Assembly (NCBI GenBank): GCA_963840055.1
Contig: CAWIXM010000054.1
Coordinates: 1-64,000 of the forward strand
Direction: 5' to 3'
From: Rhodoplanes sp963840055
GTDB taxonomy: Bacteria > Pseudomonadota > Alphaproteobacteria > Rhizobiales > Xanthobacteraceae
Length of the DNA: 64,000 bases
The notes under the pieces were generated by a model that made no database searches, had not been told where the DNA came from, and saw only the letters and a program-made list of their open reading frames with translations. Numbering within the stretch: the stretch's first letter is position 1; the number at the start of each line of letters is the position of its first letter. Positions 1 to 8,580 of this stretch are shown piece after piece. The translations under genes were made by a program, and so were the position numbers.

Positions 1-570
1 CAGCGGCAAAACCACGCTGCTGTCGGTGCTCGGATGCATGCTGACGCCGACGCGGGGCACGGTGCGCGTCCTCGGCCGATCGACGACGGGCGCGCGCCCG
101 GAAGAGCTGGCGGCGCTACGGCGCCGCCATGTCGATTCATCTTTCAATCCTACCACCTCTTTCCGACGCTGACCGCGGTGGAGAACGTGCTTCTGGTATT
201 GGACGTGCGCGGCGAGAACTCGGCGAAGGCGGTCGTCAAGGCGCGCGAGGCGCTCGCGCTTGTCGGCTTGTCGCACAAGGTCAATTCGTTTCCACATGAA
301 TTGAGCGGCGGCGAGCAGCAACGGGTGGCGATCGCGCGCGCGGTCGTGGGGGACGCGTCGGCGATCCTGGCCGACGAACCCACCGGGGCGCTCGACAGCG
401 AGAACGGCTACGCCATCATGAAAGTGTTGGCGACGATCGCGAAAGACGCCTCGCGCGCGGTCTTGGTCGTCACTCACGACCCGCGTATATTGCCGTTCGC
501 CAACCGGATCGTCCGCATCGAAGATGGCCGCATCGTCGGCGAGGAGCGGACCACCCTAATGTCCGCCTGA
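1..570 (+). pseudogene. MacB/LolD-type ABC transporter ATPase, 5' end outside window, apparent frameshift
   Basis: ATP-binding subunit of a MacB/DevA/LolD-type exporter. The Walker A part (SGKTTLL, bases 2-22) reads in frame 2 up to about base 133 (...RRRHV). The rest (FIFQSYHLFPTLTAVENV, signature LSGGEQQR, Walker B ILADEPTGALD, switch His in VVTHDPR) reads in frame 1. The family consensus RRHVGFIFQ is restored if one G is added after base 133, so one base appears to be missing. The upstream part of the gene lies outside the window. A HlyD-type adaptor follows 15 bases downstream and is the expected partner. Family assignment is firm. Whether the frameshift is real decay or a sequence error cannot be told here. 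Confidence 0.75.
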
Positions 571-585
571 ATAGCCCAAGGCGAA

Positions 586-1650
586 GTGAACCTCATGCTC
601 ACCCCCGACAAGCCGCATGTTCTTGCGTTCCTGGTTGGTCTCGCGATCGCCGGGGCGGCGCTCGCCCAATTTGCGCCGCCGCTGCATGCGCAGGAGCGGG
701 CGCGCCTCGACGCCGCGGGGCAAAAGCAGTGGGCGGCGGTGGCGCCGGGGCGGGTCGAAGCCTCATCGCGTGAGATCAAGATCGGCGCGCCGGTCGTCGG
801 CCGCATCGCCCAGGTTCTTGTCAAAGCCAACGACAAGGTGTTCGCCGGCGAAGTATTGATCCGCCTCGATGATGCAGAAGCGCTCGCGCGCCTCGCCGTC
901 GCCGAAGCGGCGGTCGCGGCGCGCAAGCGCGCGCGCAACGATCGGTCGGCTCCGCGGGGGTCACGCGAACGGCGCAAGGCGGAGGATCAGCTCGCCGATG
1001 CAGAACGGGCGTTTGCCGATGCGCGCGCCGCCTTCGACAAGGCGGCGGCGGACCGGCGCAGCGGCGGCGGTTCGGAGCAGAGCCTTAATGCGGCGCGCGC
1101 CGCATTTGAAAGCGCGCAGGAGCGCCTGAACCAACAGAACGCCGAGCTGCGCCGCATCAAGGCGGATCCGGACACGCCCTTGCCGAACCGGACGGAAGGC
1201 GCGCTGATCTCGGCGCGCGCTGAATTGGACTTGGCCGAGGTCATGCTCGAGAAGACGCGAATTCGCGCGCCGATCGCCGGAACCGTGCTGCAGGTCAACG
1301 CCAGGGTCGGCGAGATTGCGACGCCGTCGCCGGATCAGCCGCTGGTGGTGATGGCCAATGTCTCCTCCCTGCGCGTGAGGGCGGAACTCGACGAGCGGGA
1401 CATCAGCTTGGTGCGCGTCGGGCAGCCGGTCGTCGTTCGCGCCAACGCGTTCAGCGGACGCGAGTTCGTGGGCAAGGTCGCCTCGATCGCGCAGATCGTC
1501 GGGCCCGGCGGAAACACGTCGCGCGGGGCGCGCAAATTGACCGATGTGGATGTGGTGGCGGTGATCGTCGATCTGCCCGACCCCGGGCCGCTGAAAATCG
1601 GCATGCAGGCGGACGTGTATTTCCGCAACGACGGTGCGAAGAGCAATTAA
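586..1650 (+). CDS. HlyD/DevB-family periplasmic adaptor (membrane fusion) protein
   Basis: Membrane-fusion protein that would link the inner-membrane ABC exporter to an outer-membrane channel. The 354 residues show an N-terminal signal/anchor segment (about 12-30), a first biotinyl-lipoyl half (about 62-95), a long Ala/Arg/Glu-rich coiled coil (about 95-225), the second lipoyl half (IRAPIAGTVLQV) and a beta-barrel region to the C-terminus. The start is GTG at 586; an in-frame ATG lies three codons later. It follows the ABC ATPase directly, so the two are probably co-transcribed. No permease gene lies downstream, so it is probably upstream of the window. The substrate cannot be inferred. Confidence 0.85.
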   Translation: MNLMLTPDKPHVLAFLVGLAIAGAALAQFAPPLHAQERARLDAAGQKQWAAVAPGRVEASSREIKIGAPVVGRIAQVLVKANDKVFAGEVLIRLDDAEALARLAVAEAAVAARKRARNDRSAPRGSRERRKAEDQLADAERAFADARAAFDKAAADRRSGGGSEQSLNAARAAFESAQERLNQQNAELRRIKADPDTPLPNRTEGALISARAELDLAEVMLEKTRIRAPIAGTVLQVNARVGEIATPSPDQPLVVMANVSSLRVRAELDERDISLVRVGQPVVVRANAFSGREFVGKVASIAQIVGPGGNTSRGARKLTDVDVVAVIVDLPDPGPLKIGMQADVYFRNDGAKSN

Positions 1651-2093
1651 CGCCCAGCCCCCTTCGCGCGCCACTCGCTGCTGGCGGGCGAGTTTGCCGA
1701 GATAACCTTATCGGCCACCGACTTGACGCCTGGAAGTTTCTCCAGCGAAATCCAACTCACTGACAGGAGGCGGACTTGGCGGGGAAGACGATCGCAGCCG
1801 CGGTCTCCCACGCCTCCAAACTCTCCTCGTCGTCATTGCCGGGCTTGACCCGGCAATCCATTCCCCCTCCCGCTTCGCTCCCTCCCCCGCGAGCGGGGGA
1901 GGGTAAGGGAGGGGGCGAATGCGCGCTCGCCGCGTGGATGCGCGGGTCAAGCCCGCGCATGACAAGTCAATGATGGCGAGGAACGAGTATAAATCGAACC
2001 CGGTGAGGTCCGGGGAAAACCCGCGGGACCTCTCGCATGCCGGGGCAAGATCGCGCATGATTCATTCGATTCGGATCACCGAGCGTGCGAGGC
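1651..2093. repeat. Intergenic region with interspersed palindromic repeats
   Basis: No gene is visible in this gap. Bases 1836-1860 and 1943-1965 carry facing copies of a GGGCTTGACCCG / CGGGTCAAGCCCG element. Between them lies a C-rich/G-rich hairpin (CCCCCGCGAGCGGGGGAGG, about 1886-1906). These are of the kind scattered through Hyphomicrobiales genomes between genes. A related C-rich element lies near 45450-45495. Confidence 0.6.
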
Positions 2094-2381
2094 ATGGCCC
2101 TTTCCCGTCAACGCGACCTATTCCGAGACGACGAACAGGCGGAGCTGTTCGGCGAGGACGCTCCCACGCCCGAATACCGCGCCGATCCCGATGAAGTTCG
2201 CGCCGAGCTGTATAGGATTCTGGCCGAGGCGCGGGCGGCGCAGAAACTGCCCTGGGAGCCGAAGCGCGTTCGGCTCTATCGCACCATTTTTCCGCAGATG
2301 ACGAACTGGCTGCCCCAGGAAGAAGCCGCGCAATTGTGCTTCGAATTCGAGACGGAACTGGCGCGGTTGGAGGCGGCCTAA
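2094..2381 (+). CDS. Small conserved hypothetical protein
   Basis: A 95-residue acidic protein without signal peptide or membrane segment. It starts MALSRQRDLF and is rich in Glu and Arg, predicted mostly helical, with a conserved-looking middle (EPKRVRLYRTIFPQMTNWLP). The ATG at 2094 is preferred over GTG at 2085 because the sequence from MALSRQ looks like a normal N-terminus. Proteins of this look occur in other Hyphomicrobiales, but I do not recognise a named family and assign no function. It stands alone between the repeat-bearing gap and the interrupted MFS gene. Confidence 0.6.
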   Translation: MALSRQRDLFRDDEQAELFGEDAPTPEYRADPDEVRAELYRILAEARAAQKLPWEPKRVRLYRTIFPQMTNWLPQEEAAQLCFEFETELARLEAA

Positions 2382-2578
2382 GGCAGAGCGAAAATCGCGC
2401 TGGCGGAGTCGACATTGGCATCGGCGCCGATTGAACCGCAAATGCGCGCCATTGGCCTCAGGCCGAATAGCCTGCGTTCTCAAGCTCCACCGCCGGTGCT
2501 CTCGCGCGCGGCGCCTGTCACGAAAGTCAATTAATTCATATTCTAAGCTCGCGCTGAATTGTGCGGGAAAACGCAACA

Positions 2579-2978
2579 ATGGTGCAGAGCAATCCGACGC
2601 CGACCGGTCGCGAGCCGCTGCGGGCGAATTCGGTTCAGGGCTATCTCGACGAGTCGCCGCTATGGGGCGACGGAACCGCAGCGCCGCCGTCGCGGCTGAC
2701 CCAGATGCAGCAACAGATCTGGTGGCTGTCGGTCGCCGGCAAGTTCTTCGAAGGCCTGGTCGTGTTCCTGACCGGCGTCGCCCTGCCGCTGATCGCCAAG
2801 GAATACGATCTCACCAAAGCGCAACACGGCATCGTCGGCGCCGCCAGCCTGTTCGGCATTCTGATCGGCGCGAGCGCCTTGGGCGGCCTGTCCGATCGGT
2901 TCGGCCGCAAGTCGATGTTCGTGTTCGAGATGGGACTATTCATTTTCTTTCTCGTGCTGATCGTTTTTACGCTCGCCG
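2579..2978 (+). pseudogene. MFS transporter, 5' part, split by IS30-family element
   Basis: N-terminal third of a 12-TM major facilitator of the sugar/metabolite porter type. Visible are a cytoplasmic N-terminus of about 50 residues, TM1 (GKFFEGLVVFLTGVALPL), TM2 and the loop 2-3 motif A (GGLSDRFGRKSMF), then TM3 up to IVFTLA. The frame then runs into the left end of an insertion sequence at about 2979 and stops at 3010. The remainder resumes at about 4196. As the DNA stands the transporter cannot be made whole. The substrate is not inferable. Confidence 0.85.
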
Positions 2979-4196
2979 TTTCAAATCCGAAGTGCAACAG
3001 GGCAGCATAGACGGCATGGCGGAGTGAGTGGCGGGGGAAAGGGTCGGGGTCAAGGGCTTTAGTCGCCGGAGACGATGCGAGCGCAGCGAGCACCCTTGAG
3101 GCCGACGTTTTCTCCCGCCAGACTTTGCCATGTTGTGTATGCCGGTTTTTCTGGCGGTCAGATGGAAGACTATCCTTGCGTGGGACAGCACATCTCACGG
3201 AGGAAAAATGCCCGAAGGCTATCTCCATCTGACCTGCGAACAACGCTGCCAGATTTACGCGCTCTTGCAAAGCGGCCACTCGCAAGCCCACATCGCGCGG
3301 CAAATTGGCGTCGATCCGTCGACGATCAGCCGCGAGCTTGTTCGCAACACCGGCGCGCGCGGCTATCGCTTCAAGCAAGCGCACGAGAAGGCCTCGCAGA
3401 GACGCCAAGAGGCCTCGGACAAGCCGCGCAAAATAACGCCAGATTTGGTGGAGCTGATCGAAGAAAAACTGACGCAACAGCAGTGGAGTCCCGATCAGAT
3501 CAGCGGGCGTCTGGCGAAGGATGGCGTCGCCTTTATCAGTCACGAGCGCATCTATCAGCATGTCTGGAAAGACAAGAAAGACGGGGGCACGCTGTATCTT
3601 CACTTGCGTCACAGCGGCAAAAAATACAACAGGCGCAAGGGCAAGAATTCGGGGCGCGGGCTGATTCCGAACCGCGTCGATATCGATCAGCGGCCTCCTA
3701 TTGTCGCCGCAAAAATCCGCATCGGAGACTGGGAGGCCGACACGATTATCGGCGCCAATCACAAAGGCGTTGTCATGTCGCACGTCGAGCGAACCTCCAA
3801 ATACACCAAGCTCGCCAAACTGCCGGACAAGAACGCGGACTCTGTCGTGCAGGCCTGCGCACGCGTGCTTTTGCCGCTCGCTGACCAAATCGAAACAATC
3901 ACTTACGACAATGGAAAAGAGTTCGCCTCTCACGCCCAAATCGCAACCTCGCTGGGGGCACTATCCTATTTTGCCAAGCCCTATCACTCGTGGGAACGCG
4001 GCCTCAACGAACACACTAACGGCCTCTTCAGGCAGTACTTCCCAAAAGGTTCCGACTTCTCTATTTTGTCCGATGCCGATGTCCAAAGGGTCGAGGACAA
4101 ACTCAACTCTCGCCCCAGAAAGATACTCGGCTACCAAACCCCTCGCGAGATTTTCTTCAGCGCCAGAAATCTGCCCGTTGCACTTCACTGTTGAAT
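2979..4196 (+). mobile_element. IS30-family insertion sequence (about 1.22 kb)
   Basis: The element is bounded by imperfect inverted repeats. The left end reads TTTCAAATCCGAAGTGCAAC and the complement of the right end reads ATTCAACAGTGAAGTGCAAC; both continue to GGGCAG. It carries one transposase gene (3208-4194) and about 210 bases of non-coding DNA before it. The flanks join in frame as ...LAGRQNF... if a single G is shared, so the target duplication is very short. IS30 elements usually make 2-3 bp duplications. It sits in, and inactivates, an MFS transporter gene. Exact ends are uncertain by one or two bases. Confidence 0.85.
3208..4194 (+). CDS. IS30-family transposase
   Basis: DDE transposase of 328 residues. 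The ATG at 3208 follows a strong GGAGG site eight bases upstream. The N-terminal helix-turn-helix (about 9-50, LTCEQRCQIYALL...DPSTISREL) is typical of IS30. The catalytic core shows GDWEADTI (Asp178), ITYDNGKEF (Asp234) and ERGLNEHTNGLFRQYFPKG (Glu268), the family signature. The stop codon lies inside the right inverted repeat, as is common in this family. The gene appears intact, so the element may still be mobile. Confidence 0.95.
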   Translation: MPEGYLHLTCEQRCQIYALLQSGHSQAHIARQIGVDPSTISRELVRNTGARGYRFKQAHEKASQRRQEASDKPRKITPDLVELIEEKLTQQQWSPDQISGRLAKDGVAFISHERIYQHVWKDKKDGGTLYLHLRHSGKKYNRRKGKNSGRGLIPNRVDIDQRPPIVAAKIRIGDWEADTIIGANHKGVVMSHVERTSKYTKLAKLPDKNADSVVQACARVLLPLADQIETITYDNGKEFASHAQIATSLGALSYFAKPYHSWERGLNEHTNGLFRQYFPKGSDFSILSDADVQRVEDKLNSRPRKILGYQTPREIFFSARNLPVALHC

Positions 4197-5392
4197 GGGC
4201 GGCAGAATTTCATCTGGCTGGTCGTTGCCTGTTCGGGATGGGACTCGCCCTCGGATGTGACTACCCGACGGCTCATCTGGTGATTTCCGAGAGCACTCCC
4301 ACCCGAAGCCGGGGCAAACTGGTGCTCTCCGCCTTCGGTTTCCAGGCCGCCGGCGCGCTCATCGGAACAGCGATCGGCTATCTCATTCTTGCAAACGATC
4401 CCGACGTGGAAGCGTGGCGATGGATGTACGCGACCGCCATTATTCCGGCGGTTCTCGTTCTGCTCGGACGATTTTTCATCACGGAGAGCCCACATTGGCT
4501 TGCGATCCGCGGGCGGGAACGCGAAGCCGAAGATCAGATCCTCCGGCTGCTCTCGCGCACGCCGCCCTATCCAAGACAGGTGCGCCTGACCGACGCCACC
4601 GGCGTTCGTCGGCGCGATACCGGAGGGAGCGGCTACGCCGCATTGTTCCATCCGAAAAACTTGCGGGCCACAATTCTCGCGTCGGCGCCGTGGTTCTTGC
4701 AGGATCTCGGGACTTACGGCATCGGCATTTTCACGCCGACTATTCTGGCCGCATCGGTCGGGCACAAGCATGAGAATATCAGGAACGTTGCTGATCTCGT
4801 CCACAATGACCTGATTGCGGCGAAAGGCGCCGCCATGATCGACCTTTTGCTTCTGGCCGGCGTCATTGTGGCCGTTTTGCTCGCTGACCGGGTCGGCCGC
4901 ATTCGCCTGCAAGTGCTCGGTTTCATCGGGTGCGCGGCGGGGCTGTTCATCGCGGCGCAGTCGGTGGCCTACGAGGGCAGCACGAAAATGCTGTTCATTT
5001 TCACAGGGTTCATGCTGTTCGATTTCATGACCAACATGGGTCCGAATGCGCAAACTTACCTCATTGCCGGCGAGGTGTTCCCGACCGCGATCCGGGCCAA
5101 GGGCGCGGGCTTCGCCGCCTCCGTCGCCAAGGTCGGCGCGTGCACGACCGCGTTCCTGTTTCCCATCCTGCTTGTCGATCTCGGCACGGCAAAGCTGCTC
5201 TATATCTTGGTCGGCACGTCGCTCCTGGGCGCGATCCTCACCTGGGCGTTCCGGATCGAGACGGCGGGCGTCAGTCTTGATGCGGTCGGGGCCGAGACAG
5301 AGGCGGACTTGCCAGTCGGCGCCGACTTGCAACCAGAGGCGCCGCTGGCGTGGGTGCCGGCCGATAGCTCGACTGCACCGCGGGAACAATAA
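4196..5392 (+). pseudogene. MFS transporter, 3' part, downstream of IS30 insertion, with a second frame disruption
   Basis: The remaining part of the transporter, from TM4 to the C-terminus. It shows CLFGMGLALGCDYPTAHL, the central loop with ITESPHWL (a PESPRWL-like motif), and the second motif A copy LLADRVGRIRLQ. It ends in a hydrophilic tail and TAA at 5392. Just inside the junction the expected NFIWLVV reads in one frame and CLFGMG in another. Adding one T near 4226 restores NFIWLVVCLFGMG. The gene therefore has an insertion plus an apparent 1-bp deletion. Identification as MFS is secure. Confidence 0.85.
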
Positions 5393-5492
5393 ACGCCGCG
5401 ACGCGCCGATCCTGCCGCCTCGCCAGGTACGGACTTTCGGTGCCGGGCATTACGTACGTGACCCATGCGAGGCTCGGGATTTCTCGGCAGGG

Positions 5493-6983
5493 TCAGTGCA
5501 CGTCTGCCCAGGCCTTCAGCGGGCGCAACTGCGTCGAACGTTTATGCTTGTGCGTTTCCATGCGTCGCAGCACGTTGTCGAGCACAACGATGCCTTCGTG
5601 GATGAACGGGCCTTTGTTCAGCATCACGCATTCGGCGCGCTGCGCCATGGCGGCGTCGGTGAACTCGCCGCGCGAGGGCATGCCGCGCTTGACCAGGCTC
5701 TCGAGCACCTGGGTCGCCCAGATCACCGGCACATGCGCCGCTTCGCATATCCACAAGATCTCTTCCTGCACCTCCGAGAGGCGCTCGTAGCCGACCTCGA
5801 CGGCGAGATCGCCGCGCGCGATCATCACGGCGAAGGGATTGGCGCCGGCCGCCTGCACGATCAGGTCGGGCAGGTTGTCGAATGCGAGCTGCGTCTCGAT
5901 TTTTGCGACGATCGGCATCGGCGGGCGGTCGGGCCGGCGCTTGATGATTTCGCTCTGCAGCAGCGCGATATCCTTGGGCTCCTGCACGAAGGAATAGCTG
6001 ACGATGTCGGCGTGCTCGCATACGAAGTCGAGGTTCTTCAGGTCGTCCGACGTCAGCGGCGAGAGGCGCAACGCCGTGCCGGGAAAGTTGATGCCTTTCT
6101 CCTTCTGCAAGGGCTGTCCTTCCGGCGGCGTCCGGACGACGCGCATGACGAGGCCGTCCTCGCGCACTTCGTCGATCACGCCCTGAATCAGGCCGTCTTT
6201 GATCGACGCCGCTGCGCCGGCCGATACTTGGGTCATGACCGACGGCATCGTGCAGCTCGTCCGGAAGGCAAACTCCGAGTTCTCCGCGGGTTTGCCGAAA
6301 GCAAGAAAGATGCAATCGCCGGCGGCGACGGTCTTGCGGTCCGGCGGCGTTACGACGTTGCGGGTGCGGATTTTGGGCCCAGCCAGATCCATGAGCACGA
6401 GGCAAGTACGCCCGCTCGCGCGGGCCGCCGCGCGCACATTGGCGATCATGGCCGCCCACACTTCGGCGTCGTCGTGCGCGCAATTGATGCGGGCGCAGTT
6501 CATTCCGGTGAGCACGAGGTTTTCGACATGCGCCGGGTCCTCGGCGGCGCGCTTGGACAGCGTGACCAGAATGCGGGTCTCGCGACCGGCCGGCCAGGGA
6601 CCGAGCACCGCCTCGGATTGCCGGTGCAGCATGTCCTCGCCAAACCGAAAGTCCTCACGCCGCGGCCGCACCGGTTCACTGTTCGCGCCGCCGATCATCT
6701 GCAGATTGGCGATGATCGCGTTCAAGGTCGGCATCACGCGGCCCTCGCAACGGGCCAGCGAAGCGACGCCCCAGGGCGCCAGCGCCGCCTGTACCGGCCG
6801 GAGGTCGATACGGCGCAAGACCACGTAGTGCGCCAAATTCTCGGCGCTCGCGCGGAAATCGTTGCGCCGAAGCATCGGCTCCCAACGGCGCATCAGCTCT
6901 GCCGCCTCCGCGACCACCGTGTCGCGAATGCGCGTCAGCTCGTTCAGCAGTTCTTTCGGATCGTCGGCCAGCATGCGCTCCAC
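5493..6983 (-). CDS. Pyruvate kinase-like protein with N-terminal extension
   Basis: A protein of 496 residues whose C-terminal two thirds match the pyruvate kinase catalytic barrel: RILVTLS and LTGMNCARINCAH (substrate strands), VLMDLAGPKIRT, SIKDGLI, PIVAKIET with the catalytic Lys, MIARGDLAVEVG, and PVIWATQVLESL. It differs from standard enzymes. About 130 residues of helical, unrecognised sequence precede the barrel, and only about 40 residues follow the last barrel motif, so the usual allosteric C domain is missing. It may convert phosphoenolpyruvate and ADP to pyruvate and ATP, or act on a related enol phosphate. The start is GTG at 6983, with ATG at 6974 possible. Confidence 0.8.
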   Translation of the reverse strand: MERMLADDPKELLNELTRIRDTVVAEAAELMRRWEPMLRRNDFRASAENLAHYVVLRRIDLRPVQAALAPWGVASLARCEGRVMPTLNAIIANLQMIGGANSEPVRPRREDFRFGEDMLHRQSEAVLGPWPAGRETRILVTLSKRAAEDPAHVENLVLTGMNCARINCAHDDAEVWAAMIANVRAAARASGRTCLVLMDLAGPKIRTRNVVTPPDRKTVAAGDCIFLAFGKPAENSEFAFRTSCTMPSVMTQVSAGAAASIKDGLIQGVIDEVREDGLVMRVVRTPPEGQPLQKEKGINFPGTALRLSPLTSDDLKNLDFVCEHADIVSYSFVQEPKDIALLQSEIIKRRPDRPPMPIVAKIETQLAFDNLPDLIVQAAGANPFAVMIARGDLAVEVGYERLSEVQEEILWICEAAHVPVIWATQVLESLVKRGMPSRGEFTDAAMAQRAECVMLNKGPFIHEGIVVLDNVLRRMETHKHKRSTQLRPLKAWADVH

Positions 6984-7186
6984 CCATCGAGGACGTGCCG
7001 AAGCAATGTGGAGACCGTTATGACATGCGTGTGACTATTGGCGCCCGGACTGAGTGGGAGCCGAGGGGCTCACCTCGAGCGTGCGGCGCTCCGGCCATGG
7101 ATAATCCACGCGATTACACTTTGTTCTTGTATTGTTCTCACGGTTGTATTATCGTTTGTCGCGTTTTTTCAGATGGGGGGCATGCG

Positions 7187-7873
7187 ATGACGCGTTGGCT
7201 CCAGATAGTGACTTTCACGGGCTGGGTCGGCATAGGACTCCTTGCCGCAAGCCCAACGGTTGCACAGGACCTGCGGCAGAACGAGCCGGGAAAGTTCGAT
7301 TATTACGTGCTCGCGCTCTCCTGGTCGCCGTCCTATTGCGAAGCAAGCGAGGAGCGACGGCCGGAGCGGCTTCGGCCCGACCCGCAATGCGGGCCGCGCC
7401 CCTATTCGTTCGTCGTCCACGGGCTGTGGCCGCAATATGAGAACGGCTTCCCCGAGTATTGTCAGATACCGGCGCCGCGCCTCAATCGCGACATCGTCGC
7501 CTCGATGTTGGACTTGATGCCGAGCCCGCGCTTGGTGTTTCACGAATGGGGCCGGCACGGCGTCTGTTCTGGTCTCCCGCCCAGCGGTTATTTCGAGGCA
7601 GTGCGCAAGGCGCGCGCGACGATTAAGATCCCGGCCGAATTCATCGACTTGAAGGCGCCGCTCACGGTGACGCCGGGCGAGGTGGAGGACGCTTTCGTAA
7701 AGGCCAATCCCGGTCTTACGCTGGAGGGTATCGCGGTGCGTTGCGACAAGAAGCGCCTGCGTGAGATCAGAATCTGCCTCACCCGGGAATTCCAGTTTCA
7801 GGGGTGTCCGGAGGTTGATCGTCGAAGCTGCCGGCGCGAAAGCCTGACCATGCCGCCGGTCAGGGGCGGATAG
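7187..7873 (+). CDS. Ribonuclease T2 family protein, exported
   Basis: Secreted endoribonuclease of 228 residues. A signal peptide occupies about residues 1-26 (hydrophobic core, then PTVAQ). Both catalytic blocks are present: CAS I FVVHGLWPQ with His78, and CAS II FHEWGRHGVC with His119, Glu120 and His124. Cysteines typical of the family are conserved. It would cleave RNA non-specifically in the periplasm or outside the cell, probably for nucleotide scavenging. The ATG at 7187 is chosen because it opens the signal peptide; the upstream in-frame sequence is non-coding in character. It has no obvious operon partner. Confidence 0.9.
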   Translation: MTRWLQIVTFTGWVGIGLLAASPTVAQDLRQNEPGKFDYYVLALSWSPSYCEASEERRPERLRPDPQCGPRPYSFVVHGLWPQYENGFPEYCQIPAPRLNRDIVASMLDLMPSPRLVFHEWGRHGVCSGLPPSGYFEAVRKARATIKIPAEFIDLKAPLTVTPGEVEDAFVKANPGLTLEGIAVRCDKKRLREIRICLTREFQFQGCPEVDRRSCRRESLTMPPVRGG

Positions 7874-8211
7874 TTCCGCGATAACGGTGCGCGAGAACCG
7901 CTCGACCAAGGATGAGTTGAACGCGGTTTGCAGCCGGCTTTTCCCGACCCGAGTGATGCTTAGGATGATTTCAATCGGGCAGTGCGCGCGGTAGCGGGCC
8001 AGTTTAGTTAAGTGGACTACTACCGTGCGCGCCCTCTTGTGGACCGCGGCCTCTATGTTAGTCTTTACTGGGGCTTTGGCGTTCCATCCCTGCGGGAAGC
8101 GATGGAGCAAAACGAAGCGGATGAAGGCCGACGCTCCCTCGGTCTGCCGATGCAGCCGGGCCGTCGTGCCGTGAGGGCCGGCGGGATAGCGTGGGGATTA
8201 GGAGCGTCCCA
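7874..8211. other. Intergenic region upstream of the cold-shock gene
   Basis: No gene is supported in this 338-base gap. The last part probably carries the promoter and a leader of the cold-shock gene, and AGGAG at 8200-8204 is its ribosome-binding site. I see no clear operator or terminator. Confidence 0.4.
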
Positions 8212-8424
8212 ATGGCAATGGGCGGTACGGTCAAATTCTTCAATAGCGAGCGTGGCTACGGGTTCATCAAGCCGGATGACGGCGGCCGTGATGTCTTCGT
8301 GCACATTACCGCGGTGGAGCGCGCGGGACTTAAGACGCTCAACGAAGGACAGCGCATTACCTTCGATGTGGAGCCCGACAAGAAAGGGAAGGGGCCAAAG
8401 GCCGTCAATCTCGTCGTTTCCTGA
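8212..8424 (+). CDS. Cold-shock domain protein (CspA family)
   Basis: A 70-residue single cold-shock domain protein that binds single-stranded RNA/DNA and acts as an RNA chaperone. It shows RNP1 (KFFNSERGYGFIKP) and RNP2 (DVFVHITAV), and ends in the usual PKAVNLVVS. The ATG at 8212 has AGGAG seven bases upstream. Length and motif spacing are those of standard bacterial Csp proteins. Confidence 0.95.
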   Translation: MAMGGTVKFFNSERGYGFIKPDDGGRDVFVHITAVERAGLKTLNEGQRITFDVEPDKKGKGPKAVNLVVS

Positions 8425-8580
8425 CCTTTCGCCATCGCGCTTCGCACGCCCGAGTATCGGCCCGCGCGCAGCGCCCGCTTCACCGCGCGGTCGGCTGGAA
8501 AAGCAGTGCTGATGGATGCCGGCTTTCGCTAAGTCGGCGTAGGGCGTTGCATACCTTGCGGAACTGCTGGCGACGTCCGG

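Noticed and set aside
5046..7034. 662-codon plus-strand frame over the end of the MFS gene and the pyruvate kinase-like gene
   Set aside because: It overlaps two genes with clear motifs on other frames or strands and has no recognisable domain.
7874..8110. Minus-strand frame with IEIILSITRVGKSRLQTAFN, possibly a helix-turn-helix remnant
   Set aside because: The similarity is vague, no start or ribosome site is seen, and it continues antisense into RNase T2.
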